Source: Ferrovibrio sp.
GTDB lineage: Bacteria > Pseudomonadota > Alphaproteobacteria > Ferrovibrionales > Ferrovibrionaceae
DNA length: 64,000 nucleotides
Direction of reading: 5' to 3'
NCBI RefSeq assembly: GCF_025869515.1
Contig: NZ_JAOZVR010000119.1
Location: 54,177-118,176, forward strand
Within the stretch, counting starts at the first letter, position 1. Each line of letters opens with the position of its first letter. Below are positions 36,701-47,889 of this stretch, piece after piece. The notes under the pieces are model-generated. The model saw only the letters and a list, made by a program, of their open reading frames with translations. It made no database searches and was not told the DNA's origin. The translations under genes were made by a program, and so were the position numbers.

Positions 36701-38420
36701 CGATGCTGCTGAAAGTATCGCCCGCCGCATCGCCGCCGGTCGCTGTGCCGGTTGCCAGATTGACGGTGACTGCGACAGACGAACCGGTATAGCTCGCCGT
36801 ATCGCTGCCATTGTCGCCTGTCAGCACATCCGCGCCGACACCACCGATCAGCGTGTCGTTGCCATCGGCACCATTCAGCGTGTCGCTGCCTGCGCCACCG
36901 TTCAGCAGGTTTGCGCCGGCGTCACCGGTCAGCGTATCGGCATTCGCCGAGCCGATAACATTTTCAATACTGACAAGGACATCGCCCTGCGCGTCGCCAC
37001 CCGTGTTGTCCCCCGTCGTCAGGTCGACGATCACCCCTGCCGAGGACGCTGCATAGCTGACCGTATCGACGCCATTGCCGCCATCTAGCGTGTCGGCACC
37101 GGCACCGCCAACAAACAGGTCATCGCCATCGCCGCCGCTCAGACTGTCGGCATTGGCGGACCCTGTCAGTTGGTCGGAAAATGCCGAGCCGATGATCTGC
37201 TCGATGCCGACCAGCATGTCGCCCTGCGCAGATCCGCCACTGCCGGTCCCTGCTGCCAGGTTGACGGACACGCCGGCCGTGGAGTCCGCATAGGACACGA
37301 CATCGGTATCCGCTCCGCCATCGAGATAATCGGCGCCGTCAGCACCCGCCAGCGTATCATTGCCGGCACCGCCATACAGGCTGTTGGGGCCGGCAGAGCC
37401 CGTCAGGCTGTCATTTCCGGCCGAACCGATCACCGTCTCGATGCTGCTGTAGGTATCGCCCTGGGCATCGCTGCCTGTGCCGCTGTTGGCGGCAAGGTTA
37501 ACGGTCACAGCACCGGACGCGCTGGCATAGGTCACGGTATCGGTGCCACCGCCGCCGATCAGGTTATCGGCGCCCGCGCCACCATCCAGAATGTCATTGC
37601 CGTTGCCGCCGTCCAGGACATTGCTGCCCGCATCGCCGGTCAGCGTGTCGGCCTGGCCGGAGCCGAAGAGATTCTCGATACCAGTCAGCGTATCGCCCTG
37701 CGCATCGCCGCCCGCGCCCGTGCCGGCTGACAGATCGACCGTCACGCCGGATGCGGAGCTGCTGTAACGCGCGGTATCCGTGCCGTTGCCACCGACCAAG
37801 CTGTCGGCGCCAGCCCCACCGATCAGTGTATCGTTGCCATCGCCGCCATCCTGCGTATCGGCGCCGGCACCGCCAGTCAGACTGTTATTCCCCGCATCGC
37901 CAGTGAGCACATCATCGAAAGCGGAACCGCTCAGGTCCTCAATGCTGACAAGAGTATCGTTCTGTGCATCGCCGCCGCTGCCGGTACCCGTCGCCAGGCT
38001 GACGGTTACACCGACCGAGGACTGCGCATAGACGGCAGTGTCTGCCATACCATCGCCGCCAATGAGGGTATCCGCACCGGCACCGCCGATCAGCGTGTCA
38101 TTGCCGTCACCGCCGTCCAGAACATTGTCGCCAGCATCGCCGATCAGCAGATCGTTGTAGGCTGAGCCGGTCAGGTTCTCGATGCTGCTGAGCGTATCGC
38201 CGGCCGCTTCGCCAACATTGACGATGCTGTTGTCGAGGCTGACTTGAATGGACGATGCCGCACCGGCATAGCTCGCGGTATCCGTGCCATCGCCGCCATC
38301 CAACATGTCGGCGCCACCGCCGCCCTCCAGTGTGTCATTGCCTGCCAAGCCGGAAATCTGATCTGCGTCGGACGTGCCGTTCAACGTGTTGTCGAGGGCA
38401 TCGCCTGTGATGATTGCCAT
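33768..38420 (-). CDS. Large RTX-type calcium-binding repeat protein
   Basis: A 1550-residue acidic protein made of glycine-rich nonapeptides (GGxGxDxLx) alternating with short beta segments of the form DTVSYAASSAGVTVNLATG. I count 16 such units by their IEN-like signature. A non-repetitive C-terminal part (about 1445-1550) includes WFSHTGNDLQIDVIG and LLKDWYTDSTRRVDSIQ, as in RTX termini, and probably carries the uncleaved type I secretion signal. No N-terminal signal peptide, enzymatic domain or adjacent secretion genes are present. Calcium-induced folding outside the cell as an adhesin or matrix/S-layer-like protein is inference. An AGGGA lies before ATG 38420. Confidence 0.88.
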   Translation of the reverse strand: MAIITGDALDNTLNGTSDADQISGLAGNDTLEGGGGADMLDGGDGTDTASYAGAASSIQVSLDNSIVNVGEAAGDTLSSIENLTGSAYNDLLIGDAGDNVLDGGDGNDTLIGGAGADTLIGGDGMADTAVYAQSSVGVTVSLATGTGSGGDAQNDTLVSIEDLSGSAFDDVLTGDAGNNSLTGGAGADTQDGGDGNDTLIGGAGADSLVGGNGTDTARYSSSASGVTVDLSAGTGAGGDAQGDTLTGIENLFGSGQADTLTGDAGSNVLDGGNGNDILDGGAGADNLIGGGGTDTVTYASASGAVTVNLAANSGTGSDAQGDTYSSIETVIGSAGNDSLTGSAGPNSLYGGAGNDTLAGADGADYLDGGADTDVVSYADSTAGVSVNLAAGTGSGGSAQGDMLVGIEQIIGSAFSDQLTGSANADSLSGGDGDDLFVGGAGADTLDGGNGVDTVSYAASSAGVIVDLTTGDNTGGDAQGDVLVSIENVIGSANADTLTGDAGANLLNGGAGSDTLNGADGNDTLIGGVGADVLTGDNGSDTASYTGSSVAVTVNLATGTATGGDAAGDTFSSIENLAGSSFNDILTGNTGANTLSGADGNDLIDGGAGADVLDGGADTDTVSYAASSAGVTVNLATGTGSGGDAAGDTLSGIENITGSAFVDTLTGDAGNNILNGGAGNDTLTGGDGDDWLIGGLGADSHVGGNGIDTVDYSTATSALQISLQAGNGGGYAAGDIFSGIENAILSAFNDSVQGNASNNRLEGGAGNDTLLGEGGNDVLIGGDGNDTLTAGNGDDLLIGGAGADALDGGAGIDTVSYSEGTSAAFISLLAGSPSGYAFGDIYTSIENVILTAFDDTAQGDNNANRLDGGAGADLLLGEGGDDWLIGGGGGDTMDGGNGIDTVDYSGFASYVAISLLNGNGSGAAFYDTITNIENAVLTAFDDSVQGTAGANRLDGGAGNDTLLGENGDDILIGGAGTDTLNGGNGSDTASYVGSAAAVTVNLDTGIATGGDAAGDTYTSIENLVGSTNADTLTGNTGNNIIEGGTGADVMDGGGGIDTASYASSAVGVTVNLATGVNTGGDAAGDTLTGIENLTGSAFVDILTGDANANTLSGGAGNDQLNGGDGDDILIGGLGADAMVGGNGVDTADYSSATAALQISLQAGNGGGYAAGDTFNGIENAILSAFDDSVQGTAGANRLEGGAGNDSLLGEGGNDILIGGDGNDTLTGGNGDDWMIGGAGADAYNGGANTDTVDYSGATSMVAVNLLANNAGGYAAGDTFSGVETIILSAFDDTARGDNSANRFDGGAGADQLFGEGGDDWLIGGGGGDSMDGGSGIDTVDYSGLDSYVAISLLNGNGSGAALNDTLASIENAVLTAFDDGVQGTTGANRLDGGGGNDTLTGEAGNDTLIGGTGNDTLDGGDGGDLYQVTRGDGVDSIVQAGISDPSTTTDIVKFMTGVGYDQLWFSHTGNDLQIDVIGEASSTVLLKDWYTDSTRRVDSIQTMDGSHSLSAANVQALVDAMAFYTAPPMGQFVLDPTTASDLASVFATTWA
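34219..36560 (-). repeat. Higher-order 1311-base super-repeat inside the RTX gene
   Basis: Two blocks of about 1 kb (near 35530-36560 and 34219-35249) each contain the same ordered set of four distinct units. Equivalent landmarks are offset by exactly 1311 bases (437 codons): for example CTCGA at 36201 against 34890 and CATTCTC at 35621 against 34310. Protein matches are very close (DDWLIGGGGGDTMDGGNG against DDWLIGGGGGDSMDGGSG). The upstream flanking unit differs by one nonapeptide. Confidence 0.85.
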
Positions 38421-38650
38421 GGCTTGCAGTCCCTTTTTCTAAGGAGAATCGCGAAAATTACAGTCCTCACAGATTCCGCAACCTGGAATATCGTGTCAAT
38501 TACCTTTGCGAGCCTATGTGGATAAATTTATGTATTTATAGTTGAAGTATTATGATTGTATCGTGGTACAGACATGTGCCTGCCAAAGGGGCCGGTAGCC
38601 GCACATTGCCCTTTCCGGCATGCTTGCCGGGCTGATTCCCGAGGGCCCGC

Positions 38651-39475
38651 ATGACAACTCCCCACGACCTCTCCAGCCTGGCCGAACTGCTGCGCATCAT
38701 GGCGCGGCTGCGTGATCCGGATGGTGGCTGCCCCTGGGACCTGGAGCAGAATTTTGCCACCATCGCGCCCTATACTATCGAGGAAGCCTACGAGGTCGAG
38801 GATGCCATTGCGCGCAACGACCTGCCGGCCCTGAAGGATGAGCTCGGCGATCTGCTGCTCCAGGTGGTGTTCCACGCGCGCATGGCCGAGGAAGCCGGCC
38901 ATTTCGCCTTCCCCGATGTTGCCGCCGGCATTGCCGACAAGATGATTCGCCGGCACCCGCATGTTTTCGGCGACGTCGATGCGCAGCACGCCGATACGGT
39001 CTCGGCCAATTGGGAAAGCATCAAGGCCGCAGAGCGTGCGGCCAAGGCCGATACGGCAATGGAACAGGGGCTTTCTCCTGTGCTGGCTGGCGTAACCGCC
39101 GGACTTCCGGCGCTGCTGCGGGCGGTGAAGCTGCAGAACCGCGCCGCACGGGTGGGCTTTGACTGGCCCGATAAGCGCCCCGTTCTGGCCAAGATCCGGG
39201 AAGAGCTGGCCGAGCTGGAAACGGAGATCGATGCCGGCAACATCGCAGGTATTGACGAAGAGTTCGGCGATTTCCTGTTCGTTGTCGCCAACCTCGCCCG
39301 GCACCTGAAACTCGACCCGGAAGCCTCGCTGCGTGCAGCCAACCGGAAATTCGAAGGTCGCTTCAGCAAGATGGAAGCAATTTTGCTTGCCGATGGCAAA
39401 CAGCTCGCGGATTGCGACCTGGTCACTATGGATGCCGCCTGGGACAGGGCAAAAGCCTTGGGAAAAAAGCCCTGA
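38651..39475 (+). CDS. mazG: Nucleoside triphosphate pyrophosphohydrolase MazG
   Basis: A 274-residue all-alpha NTP pyrophosphatase with two MazG repeats. The N-terminal copy has the metal motif YTIEEAYEVEDAI and DELGDLLLQVVFHARMAEE; the C-terminal one has KIREELAELETEI and DEEFGDFLFVVANLARHL. It removes aberrant nucleotides and can affect ppGpp levels. It starts 230 bases from the divergent RTX gene; that gap holds an AT-rich stretch (38505-38570) and a TTGACA on the minus strand at 38494-38499, but no convincing full promoter. Confidence 0.95.
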   Translation: MTTPHDLSSLAELLRIMARLRDPDGGCPWDLEQNFATIAPYTIEEAYEVEDAIARNDLPALKDELGDLLLQVVFHARMAEEAGHFAFPDVAAGIADKMIRRHPHVFGDVDAQHADTVSANWESIKAAERAAKADTAMEQGLSPVLAGVTAGLPALLRAVKLQNRAARVGFDWPDKRPVLAKIREELAELETEIDAGNIAGIDEEFGDFLFVVANLARHLKLDPEASLRAANRKFEGRFSKMEAILLADGKQLADCDLVTMDAAWDRAKALGKKP

Positions 39476-39624
39476 CGCCACTTTCTCCACACCGTTGCGT
39501 TGTCCGATTCAGCTGCATCGGCGCGCCACATCACCGTCTAGGGGCGGCATAGCTTCGCCTACGCGAGTCTCAAGCGAATCAGGGGTTTGCCTTGTGACCA
39601 GGAACCGATAACCGCGTCTTGGGC

Positions 39625-39650
39625 GGAACTTTTCGCAACTGCAAACGGTT
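39625..39650 (+). promoter_or_regulatory. EcfG-type promoter candidate before the first csbD gene
   Basis: GGAAC at 39625-39629, then 17 bases, then GGTT (CGGTT at 39646-39650). The alphaproteobacterial general-stress consensus is GGAAC-N16/17-CGTT, so there is one mismatch in the -10. It sits 37 bases before the csbD start codon, as expected for a promoter. Confidence 0.5.
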
Positions 39651-39686
39651 ACTTGAAGCCTTCCCCAACACAGGAGGACTTCAGCC

Positions 39687-39977
39687 ATGCGCAAGATCGC
39701 AATCGCCGCCGTTTCCGCTTTCGCGCTACTCGCAACCATCATGCCCCCAGCCGCCTATTCCGCCAGCAGCGGCACCTGGGATCAGGTCGAAGGCAACTGG
39801 AACCAGTTCGCCGGCAAGGTGAAGCAGCGCTGGGGCAAGCTGACCGATAACGACGTCACCGTGATCAATGGCAAGCGTCAGGAACTGGTCGGCAAGATTC
39901 AGGAGCGCTACGGCATCGCCAAGAAGGAAGCGGAGAAGCAGGTCGAGGAATGGGAGAAGACCCAAGCCGTCCGCTAG
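39687..39977 (+). CDS. CsbD-family stress protein with signal peptide
   Basis: 96 residues: a cleavable signal (MRKIAIAAVSAFALLATIMPP, ending near AYSA) followed by a CsbD domain (WDQVEGNWNQFAGKVKQRWGKLTDNDV, KRQELVGKIQERYGI). CsbD proteins are small, abundant general-stress proteins of unknown mechanism. Secretion to the periplasm is unusual compared with the cytoplasmic copy just downstream. AGGAGG at 39672-39677 serves ATG 39687. An EcfG-like promoter precedes it. Confidence 0.9.
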   Translation: MRKIAIAAVSAFALLATIMPPAAYSASSGTWDQVEGNWNQFAGKVKQRWGKLTDNDVTVINGKRQELVGKIQERYGIAKKEAEKQVEEWEKTQAVR

Positions 39978-39998
39978 CGCTTCCCCATCAGATGAAGA

Positions 39999-40030
39999 CG
40001 GGCGGCCGGCATTTCGGCCGCCCGCTTTTT
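39999..40030 (+). terminator. Intrinsic terminator between the two csbD genes
   Basis: Ten-base perfect stem (39999-40008 with 40015-40024), loop GCATTT, then CTTTTT. It would end or attenuate transcription from the first csbD gene before the second starts 30 bases later. Confidence 0.8.
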
Positions 40031-40059
40031 CCCGCCATCCCTATCACAACGGAGCTGAC

Positions 40060-40332
40060 ATGAAGGACCACCTTGAAACCAATGTGAAAGCCGCCCTGCC
40101 GTCCTGGGACCGGATCGAGGGAAACTGGAAGCAGTTCTCCGGCAAAGTCCGCGAACGCTGGGGCGAGCTGACTGACGACGATCTGGATGTGATCGCCGGC
40201 CGTCGCGAACAGCTCGTCGGCAAGATTCAGGAACGCTACGGCATCATCACCGACCAGGCCGAGCGTCAGGTTGCGGCCTGGATGAACGAACTGTCCGACA
40301 CCGGCCGCAGGTCCAAGATCAGCAGGCACTGA
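40060..40332 (+). CDS. CsbD-family stress protein, cytoplasmic
   Basis: 90 residues beginning at ATG 40060 (GGAG at 40051-40054). It shares the core WDRIEGNWKQFSGKVRERWGELTDDDLDVI and REQLVGKIQERYGI with the exported neighbour, so the two are paralogues that arose by duplication; this copy has no signal peptide and has a basic C-terminal tail. It heads a short run with the DUF883 and YqjE-like genes. Confidence 0.9.
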   Translation: MKDHLETNVKAALPSWDRIEGNWKQFSGKVRERWGELTDDDLDVIAGRREQLVGKIQERYGIITDQAERQVAAWMNELSDTGRRSKISRH

Positions 40333-40375
40333 ACGGTGCACCGCACCGCCTGAAACACACAAAAGGAGTTTTACC

Positions 40376-40690
40376 ATGGCAACCGCAACACGCACCCGCC
40401 GCCGCATCCGCTCCCCCGAGGCCGAACTTGCCGAACTCCGCGGCCAGGTCCTTGATCTGGGCAGCGAGCTTGGCGCTCTGGTTTCCCGTGCCAAGACCGA
40501 TGGCACGGCACTTGCCGAGGCCGAACTGTCGCAACTGCAGAACCGGATCATCGAACTTGGCGGTGATCTGAAGGATCGCGGCCGCGAAGCAATCGACCGC
40601 ATCGAGGAAACCGTGCAGGAGCATCCGGCGACCAGCCTGCTGGCAGCTTTTGCCGCCGGCGCCATGATCACTCTGCTGCTGCGCAAATAG
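40376..40690 (+). CDS. DUF883/ElaB-YqjD-type membrane-anchored protein
   Basis: 104 residues: basic N-terminus (TRTRRRIRSPEAELAELRGQ), an amphipathic coiled-coil middle with heptad Leu, and a C-terminal hydrophobic anchor (ATSLLAAFAAGAMITLLLRK). E. coli YqjD/ElaB proteins are stress-induced, inner-membrane anchored and bind ribosomes. AGGAG at 40362-40366 precedes ATG 40376. It fits the stress cluster. Confidence 0.8.
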   Translation: MATATRTRRRIRSPEAELAELRGQVLDLGSELGALVSRAKTDGTALAEAELSQLQNRIIELGGDLKDRGREAIDRIEETVQEHPATSLLAAFAAGAMITLLLRK

Positions 40691-40705
40691 CATGAGCATC
40701 TCAAT

Positions 40706-41116
40706 ATGAGTAGTTTGGCGACACTGCTGCCCGGCTTGCTGCTCAGCGGGCTGCAGGCGGCGGCATCGAAACGACAACGGCGACGGCTTGTCGTCGTCGC
40801 CGCTCTGGGCATCGTTGCATTTGCCGTGCTGTCCGCCAGCTGCATCCTGTTCGGCTGGGGATTGTTCCTGGCCTATGGGGCCACCATGGCCCCGCATTGG
40901 GCTGCGGTCGCCGCCGGTGGCACCCTGCTCGGTTTCATCCTCGTCCTGGGGGTTGCGGCCGCGCTGGTCTGGACCTACTGGCCGAGCCATGGCCTGCAGG
41001 ACGAGATCAACAAGATCAAGGATGAGATCGAACCCCTTGCCCGCAAACATCCGCTGGCCAGTGTCGGCGTCGCAGTCGGACTGGGGGTATTGCTGACGTC
41101 GCTGCTGAAACGCTGA
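40706..41116 (+). CDS. YqjE-like small membrane protein
   Basis: 136 residues with two clear membrane segments (VVVAALGIVAFAVLSASCILFGWGL and WAAVAAGGTLLGFILVLGVAAALVW) and a weaker hydrophobic C-terminus (VGVAVGLGVLLTSLL). Proteins of this type are often called holin superfamily or YqjE-like; in enterobacteria yqjE sits beside yqjD, as here. There is no lysis module, so a stress-linked membrane role is more likely than a phage one. Confidence 0.65.
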   Translation: MSSLATLLPGLLLSGLQAAASKRQRRRLVVVAALGIVAFAVLSASCILFGWGLFLAYGATMAPHWAAVAAGGTLLGFILVLGVAAALVWTYWPSHGLQDEINKIKDEIEPLARKHPLASVGVAVGLGVLLTSLLKR

Positions 41117-41130
41117 TCATCCGACCATGA

Positions 41131-41162
41131 AAAAAGGCGCAGCCCGCAAGCTGCGCCTTTTT
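41131..41162. terminator. Bidirectional intrinsic terminator
   Basis: Stem of 13 bases (41131-41143 with 41150-41162) with A5 on the left arm and T5 on the right, loop CCGCAA. It serves the stress cluster on the plus strand and ssb on the minus strand. Confidence 0.85.
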
Positions 41163-41185
41163 GCTGTCCAGAAACCTGAAATGGC

Positions 41186-41677
41186 TCAGAATGGAATTTC
41201 GTCGTCCATGTCGTCGCGACGCGGAGCAGAACCGCCGCCCCCGCCCGACCGGCCACCGGAGGAGCCACTGCCTCCGCCGTAATCATCGCCACCGCTGCTG
41301 AAGCCACCACCCCCGCCGCCGCCTTCACGGCCGTCCAGCATGGTCAGTTCGCCACGGAAGCGCTGCAGTACCACCTCGGTGGTGTATTTCTCGGCGCCGT
41401 CCTTGTCGGTCCATTTGCGGGTCTGCAGCGAGCCCTCAATGTAGACCTTGGAACCCTTCTTCAGGTACTGCTTGGCGACCTTGACCAGATTCTCGTTGAA
41501 AATCACGACCCTATGCCATTCGGTGCGCTCCTTGCGCTCGCCCGAGGCCTTGTCGCGCCAGGTTTCCGAGGTGGCCAGGGACAGCTGGGCGATCTCTTCG
41601 CCCGATTGCATGCTGCGAATTTCGGGGTCACGCCCTAGATTACCGACCAGGATCACCTTGTTGACGCTGCCAGCCAT
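41186..41677 (-). CDS. ssb: Single-stranded DNA-binding protein
   Basis: 163 residues: OB fold ([54 protein letters not shown]), a Gly-rich disordered linker, and the acidic tip DDEIPF that recruits partner proteins. It protects ssDNA in replication, recombination and repair. It diverges from uvrA across 110 bases, a common arrangement. I do not see a GAAC-N7-GAAC type SOS box in the gap. Confidence 0.97.
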   Translation of the reverse strand: MAGSVNKVILVGNLGRDPEIRSMQSGEEIAQLSLATSETWRDKASGERKERTEWHRVVIFNENLVKVAKQYLKKGSKVYIEGSLQTRKWTDKDGAEKYTTEVVLQRFRGELTMLDGREGGGGGGGFSSGGDDYGGGSGSSGGRSGGGGGSAPRRDDMDDEIPF

Positions 41678-41787
41678 ATCTTAACCCCTATCCGTTCACG
41701 AAGTGATCTTATATCATGAGTCGGGCGTATAATGAAAGCCCGGCCCGAAAAGCGCAATAATCGGCCCCCCAGATACGGCGTTTATCC

Positions 41788-44676
<2,889 letters not shown>

Positions 44677-44697
44677 CCACCAGAGGGGAAGTCATCG

Positions 44698-45102
44698 ATG
44701 ATTACGCGTAAAGCCCTGACACTCGCCGATGTGCAGGCCATTGCCGCTGGCGCCGAGGCTGAGGCCAGGAAGAACGACTGGAAGGTCAGCATCGCTATCG
44801 CCGATGATGGCGGCCATCTGCTGCATTTCCAGCGTCTCGATGGTGCGCCGGTACAGTCGACCTTTATCAGCCAGGGCAAGGCCAAGGCGGCCGCGTTCTC
44901 GCGCAAGCCGACCAAGGCCCTGGAAGAGATCGTCGGCAATGGCCGCAATGCCTTCCTCTCCGTGCCAGATCTGGTGCTGCTGGAAGGCGGCGAGCCGATC
45001 ATCGTGGATGGTGTCTGCATCGGCGCCGTGGGCGTTTCAGGCGTGAAGTCGAGCGATGATTCCGTGATCGCCCGCGCCGGCATTGCCAAACTCGGCGTCT
45101 GA
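44698..45102 (+). CDS. GlcG/HbpS-family heme-binding-like protein
   Basis: 134 residues of the GlcG/HbpS (DUF336) fold: LTLADVQAIAAGAEAEA, IAIADDGGHLLHFQRLDGA, KAKAAAFSRKPTKALEE, EGGEPIIVDGVCIGAVGVSG. Members bind heme or act in cobalamin or glycolate contexts; the function here is unknown. ATG 44698 has AGAGGGGA upstream. It sits between uvrA and recX. Confidence 0.85.
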   Translation: MITRKALTLADVQAIAAGAEAEARKNDWKVSIAIADDGGHLLHFQRLDGAPVQSTFISQGKAKAAAFSRKPTKALEEIVGNGRNAFLSVPDLVLLEGGEPIIVDGVCIGAVGVSGVKSSDDSVIARAGIAKLGV

Positions 45103-45114
45103 CGCAGTTATCCC

Positions 45115-45699
45115 ATGACCGGCGGCCGCCAGCGGAAAGTCCCGAAGAAGATCACCCCGGGATACCTGGAAAAAGCGGCCCTGTTCTATCTTGAACGCTA
45201 CAGCAGCTCGGCGGGTAATCTCCGCCGGGTGCTGGATCGCAAGATCGGCAACTCGATCCGGGAACATGGCACGCCCACCAAGGAAGAAGCCGCCGGCTGG
45301 GTTGTCGAGCTGATTGCCAAGTTGCAGCGCAGCAAGCTGCTGGATGACCGGGCCTATGCCGAAAGCCGGGTGCGCCGGCTTTATGCCGAGGGCAAGGCGC
45401 TCGGGCGTATCCGTCAGACCCTTGCCGTGAAGGGCGTGGGTCAGGAAGATGTCGCTGCAGCCTTGGAGCGGCTGCAAGCCGAGTCTGATGCCCCGGTTTC
45501 CGATCTCCCCGCCGCAGCAGCCTTCGCGCGGAAACGTAAACTGGGGCCCTATCGCAGCGATGCAGATGAGCGTCGCGAGATGCGGCAGAAGGATCTTGGT
45601 GCACTTGCCCGCCGGGGCTTCAGCCAGGCCATTGCAATGAAGATTTTGAGCGTCGACAGCGTCGCCGCGCTCGAGGAGATGATCCATGACGCAGACTGA
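45115..45699 (+). CDS. recX: RecX family regulatory protein
   Basis: A 194-residue basic helical protein with repeated three-helix modules: [58 protein letters not shown], and [17 protein letters not shown] at the C-terminus. RecX modulates RecA filaments. recA is not in the window. Its last 14 bases overlap the start of trmFO. Confidence 0.88.
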   Translation: MTGGRQRKVPKKITPGYLEKAALFYLERYSSSAGNLRRVLDRKIGNSIREHGTPTKEEAAGWVVELIAKLQRSKLLDDRAYAESRVRRLYAEGKALGRIRQTLAVKGVGQEDVAAALERLQAESDAPVSDLPAAAAFARKRKLGPYRSDADERREMRQKDLGALARRGFSQAIAMKILSVDSVAALEEMIHDAD

Positions 45700-47041
45700 A
45701 TCCGTTCACGTGATTGGCGGCGGCCTGGCGGGCTCGGAAGCCGCCTGGCAGATCGCCCGCATGGGCGTCCCCGTGGTGCTGCATGAGATGCGCCCGGTAC
45801 GTAAGACCGATGCGCATCAGGGTGAAGGGCTGGCCGAACTGGTCTGCTCGAATTCCTTCCGCTCCGACGATGCCGAGAGCAATGCCGTCGGGTTGCTGCA
45901 TGAGGAGCTGCGCCGTTGCAACTCGCTGATCATGCGCGCGGCCGAGGTGGCCAAGGTGCCCGCCGGCGGCGCGCTGGCTGTCGATCGCGATGTGTTTTCC
46001 GGTGAAGTGCAGAAGGTCATCGAGGCCGAGCCGCTGATCGAGTTGCGCCGCGAGGAAATCGCCGGTCTGCCACCGACCGACTGGGACAGTGTCGTGGTCG
46101 CCACCGGGCCTCTGACCTCGCCACCACTGGCTGAGGCTATCCGCACGCTGACCGGCGAACAGAGCCTTGCCTTCTTCGATGCCATTGCCCCCATCGTCCA
46201 TCGCGACAGCATCGACATGGACAAGGCCTGGTTCCAGTCGCGCTATGATAAGGTCGGCCCTGCCGGCGATGGCGCCGATTACATAAACTGCCCATTCGAG
46301 AAGCCCAACTACCTCGAATTCCATGCCGCCCTGCTGGCGGCGGAAAAAACCGAATTCAAGGAATGGGAAAAGAACACGCCCTATTTCGAGGGCTGCCTGC
46401 CGATCGAGGTGATGGCCGAGCGCGGTGCGCGCACCCTCACCTTCGGTCCGATGAAGCCGGTCGGCCTGACCGATCCGAAAACCGGCCGCAAGCCCTATGC
46501 CGTGGTGCAGTTGCGCCAGGACAACAAGCTCGGCACGCTGTTCAACATGGTCGGCTTCCAGACCAAGATGAAGCATGGCGAACAGACCCGCATCTTCCGC
46601 ATGATCCCCGGGTTGGAGAATGCGCAATTCGCGCGGCTCGGCGGCATCCACCGCAACACCTTCCTTAACAGCCCCAAGTTGCTGGACGCACAACTGCGTC
46701 TGAAGGCGATGCCCAGCCTGCGTTTTGCCGGTCAGGTGACCGGTGTGGAAGGCTATGTGGAAAGCACAGCTATCGGTCTGATCGCCGGCCGCATGGCAGC
46801 CGCGCAACGCCTGGGATACGAGCAGACCCCGCCGCCGCCAACCACAGCACTAGGCGCCCTGCACAGCCACATCACCGGTGGTGCCGATGCCAGGCACTTC
46901 CAACCGATGAATGTGAATTTTGGCCTGTTTCCACCGCTTGGCAATGACGTCAATCGCAACGAACGCAAGCCGGCAATGAGCCGCCGGGCATTGCGCGATC
47001 TTGCCAATTGGCTCGGAAGCACCGATGCTGCGGCGGCATGA
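45686..47041 (+). CDS. trmFO: Methylenetetrahydrofolate-tRNA-(uracil-5-)-methyltransferase TrmFO
   Basis: A 451-residue FAD protein: dinucleotide motif [13 protein letters not shown], then [33 protein letters not shown] with its family Cys, and [11 protein letters not shown] near the end. It makes m5U54 in tRNA using folate as carbon donor. Start overlaps recX by 14 bases and the stop overlaps the next gene by ATGA, so the three are one unit. Confidence 0.96.
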   Translation: MTQTESVHVIGGGLAGSEAAWQIARMGVPVVLHEMRPVRKTDAHQGEGLAELVCSNSFRSDDAESNAVGLLHEELRRCNSLIMRAAEVAKVPAGGALAVDRDVFSGEVQKVIEAEPLIELRREEIAGLPPTDWDSVVVATGPLTSPPLAEAIRTLTGEQSLAFFDAIAPIVHRDSIDMDKAWFQSRYDKVGPAGDGADYINCPFEKPNYLEFHAALLAAEKTEFKEWEKNTPYFEGCLPIEVMAERGARTLTFGPMKPVGLTDPKTGRKPYAVVQLRQDNKLGTLFNMVGFQTKMKHGEQTRIFRMIPGLENAQFARLGGIHRNTFLNSPKLLDAQLRLKAMPSLRFAGQVTGVEGYVESTAIGLIAGRMAAAQRLGYEQTPPPPTTALGALHSHITGGADARHFQPMNVNFGLFPPLGNDVNRNERKPAMSRRALRDLANWLGSTDAAAA

Positions 47042-47889
47042 ATGAATCCACGGTCACCATCGTCGGCGCCACCAGCAAGCTGGGACAAAACCTTATCCGC
47101 AGACTGACTGCGCAAGCCCGCGGGGTTATTCCCCTGGCTCGCCGCGTCGCGGCCCTACCCGAAGCACAACAGGCCGCTGCACGACATTTCGACCTGGAGC
47201 AGCCAGGAACGCTGCAGGCTGCACTCAAGGATGCAGAATGCGTCGTCTCCTGCGTACCTGCGCACGAAGGGGGTGCCGTTATTGCGGCCCTGCCGGCCCA
47301 GACCAAGCGTATCGTGCTGATGGGATCAACACGCATTTTCACCCGTTATCCCAACCGGAATGTCGAAAGGCAGAAGGAAGTCGTCGCAGCCCTGGCCCGT
47401 TCCGGCATCCCCGGTGTCGTGCTGCATCCGACCATGATTTATGGCGGTCCGACAGACGCCAATGTGCAGCGGATTGCCGCCTATATCCGCAAATTCGGTG
47501 TTGTGCCCCTACCGGCTGGCGGCACCGCTCTTCTTCAACCGATCCACAGTGACGACATGGTTTCCTGCATCGAGGCAGCCCTGGACCGCGACAGCGCCCT
47601 CGGCGACCCAATCATCGTTGCCGGCCCAGAGGTCATCACCTATCGCGATCTTGTGCAGGCGGTTGGCCGCGCCATCGGCAAGGCACCTGTTGTTCTCCCT
47701 GTGCCAGGCCTGCTGTTGCAGATGATTGCCGTGCTGACCACTGTTGTCCCCGGCCTGCCAACCATCAGGATCGATGAAGTGCGGCGTCTGAGCGAGAACA
47801 AGACCTTCCCGATCGACGAGATGCGCCGCCGTCTCGGCGTCGATCCGATGGCGATTGCGGCAGGTCTCAGCCGCACCTTCGCCGGCTAG
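47038..47889 (+). CDS. NAD(P)-binding, NDUFA9-like atypical SDR protein
   Basis: A 283-residue Rossmann protein: [17 protein letters not shown] dinucleotide motif, [57 protein letters not shown]. This is the NmrA/NDUFA9-like atypical SDR family with degenerate catalytic residues. The ATG at 47038 overlaps the trmFO stop. It converges with the phytoene-synthase-like gene with a four-base overlap. A complex I-related role is inference from family and neighbours. Confidence 0.75.
   Translation: MNESTVTIVGATSKLGQNLIRRLTAQARGVIPLARRVAALPEAQQAAARHFDLEQPGTLQAALKDAECVVSCVPAHEGGAVIAALPAQTKRIVLMGSTRIFTRYPNRNVERQKEVVAALARSGIPGVVLHPTMIYGGPTDANVQRIAAYIRKFGVVPLPAGGTALLQPIHSDDMVSCIEAALDRDSALGDPIIVAGPEVITYRDLVQAVGRAIGKAPVVLPVPGLLLQMIAVLTTVVPGLPTIRIDEVRRLSENKTFPIDEMRRRLGVDPMAIAAGLSRTFAG

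Noticed and set aside
33768..38420. CRISPR array or satellite-like repeats
   Set aside because: Periodicity is in codons of one open frame (nonapeptides), with no constant direct repeat and unique spacers.
40706..41116. Phage holin as sign of a prophage
   Set aside because: There is no endolysin, integrase or structural gene nearby; gene order matches a yqjD-yqjE type stress cluster.
41678..41787. LexA/SOS box between ssb and uvrA
   Set aside because: A GTTC occurs near 41693 but no second half at the seven-base spacing used in alphaproteobacteria.
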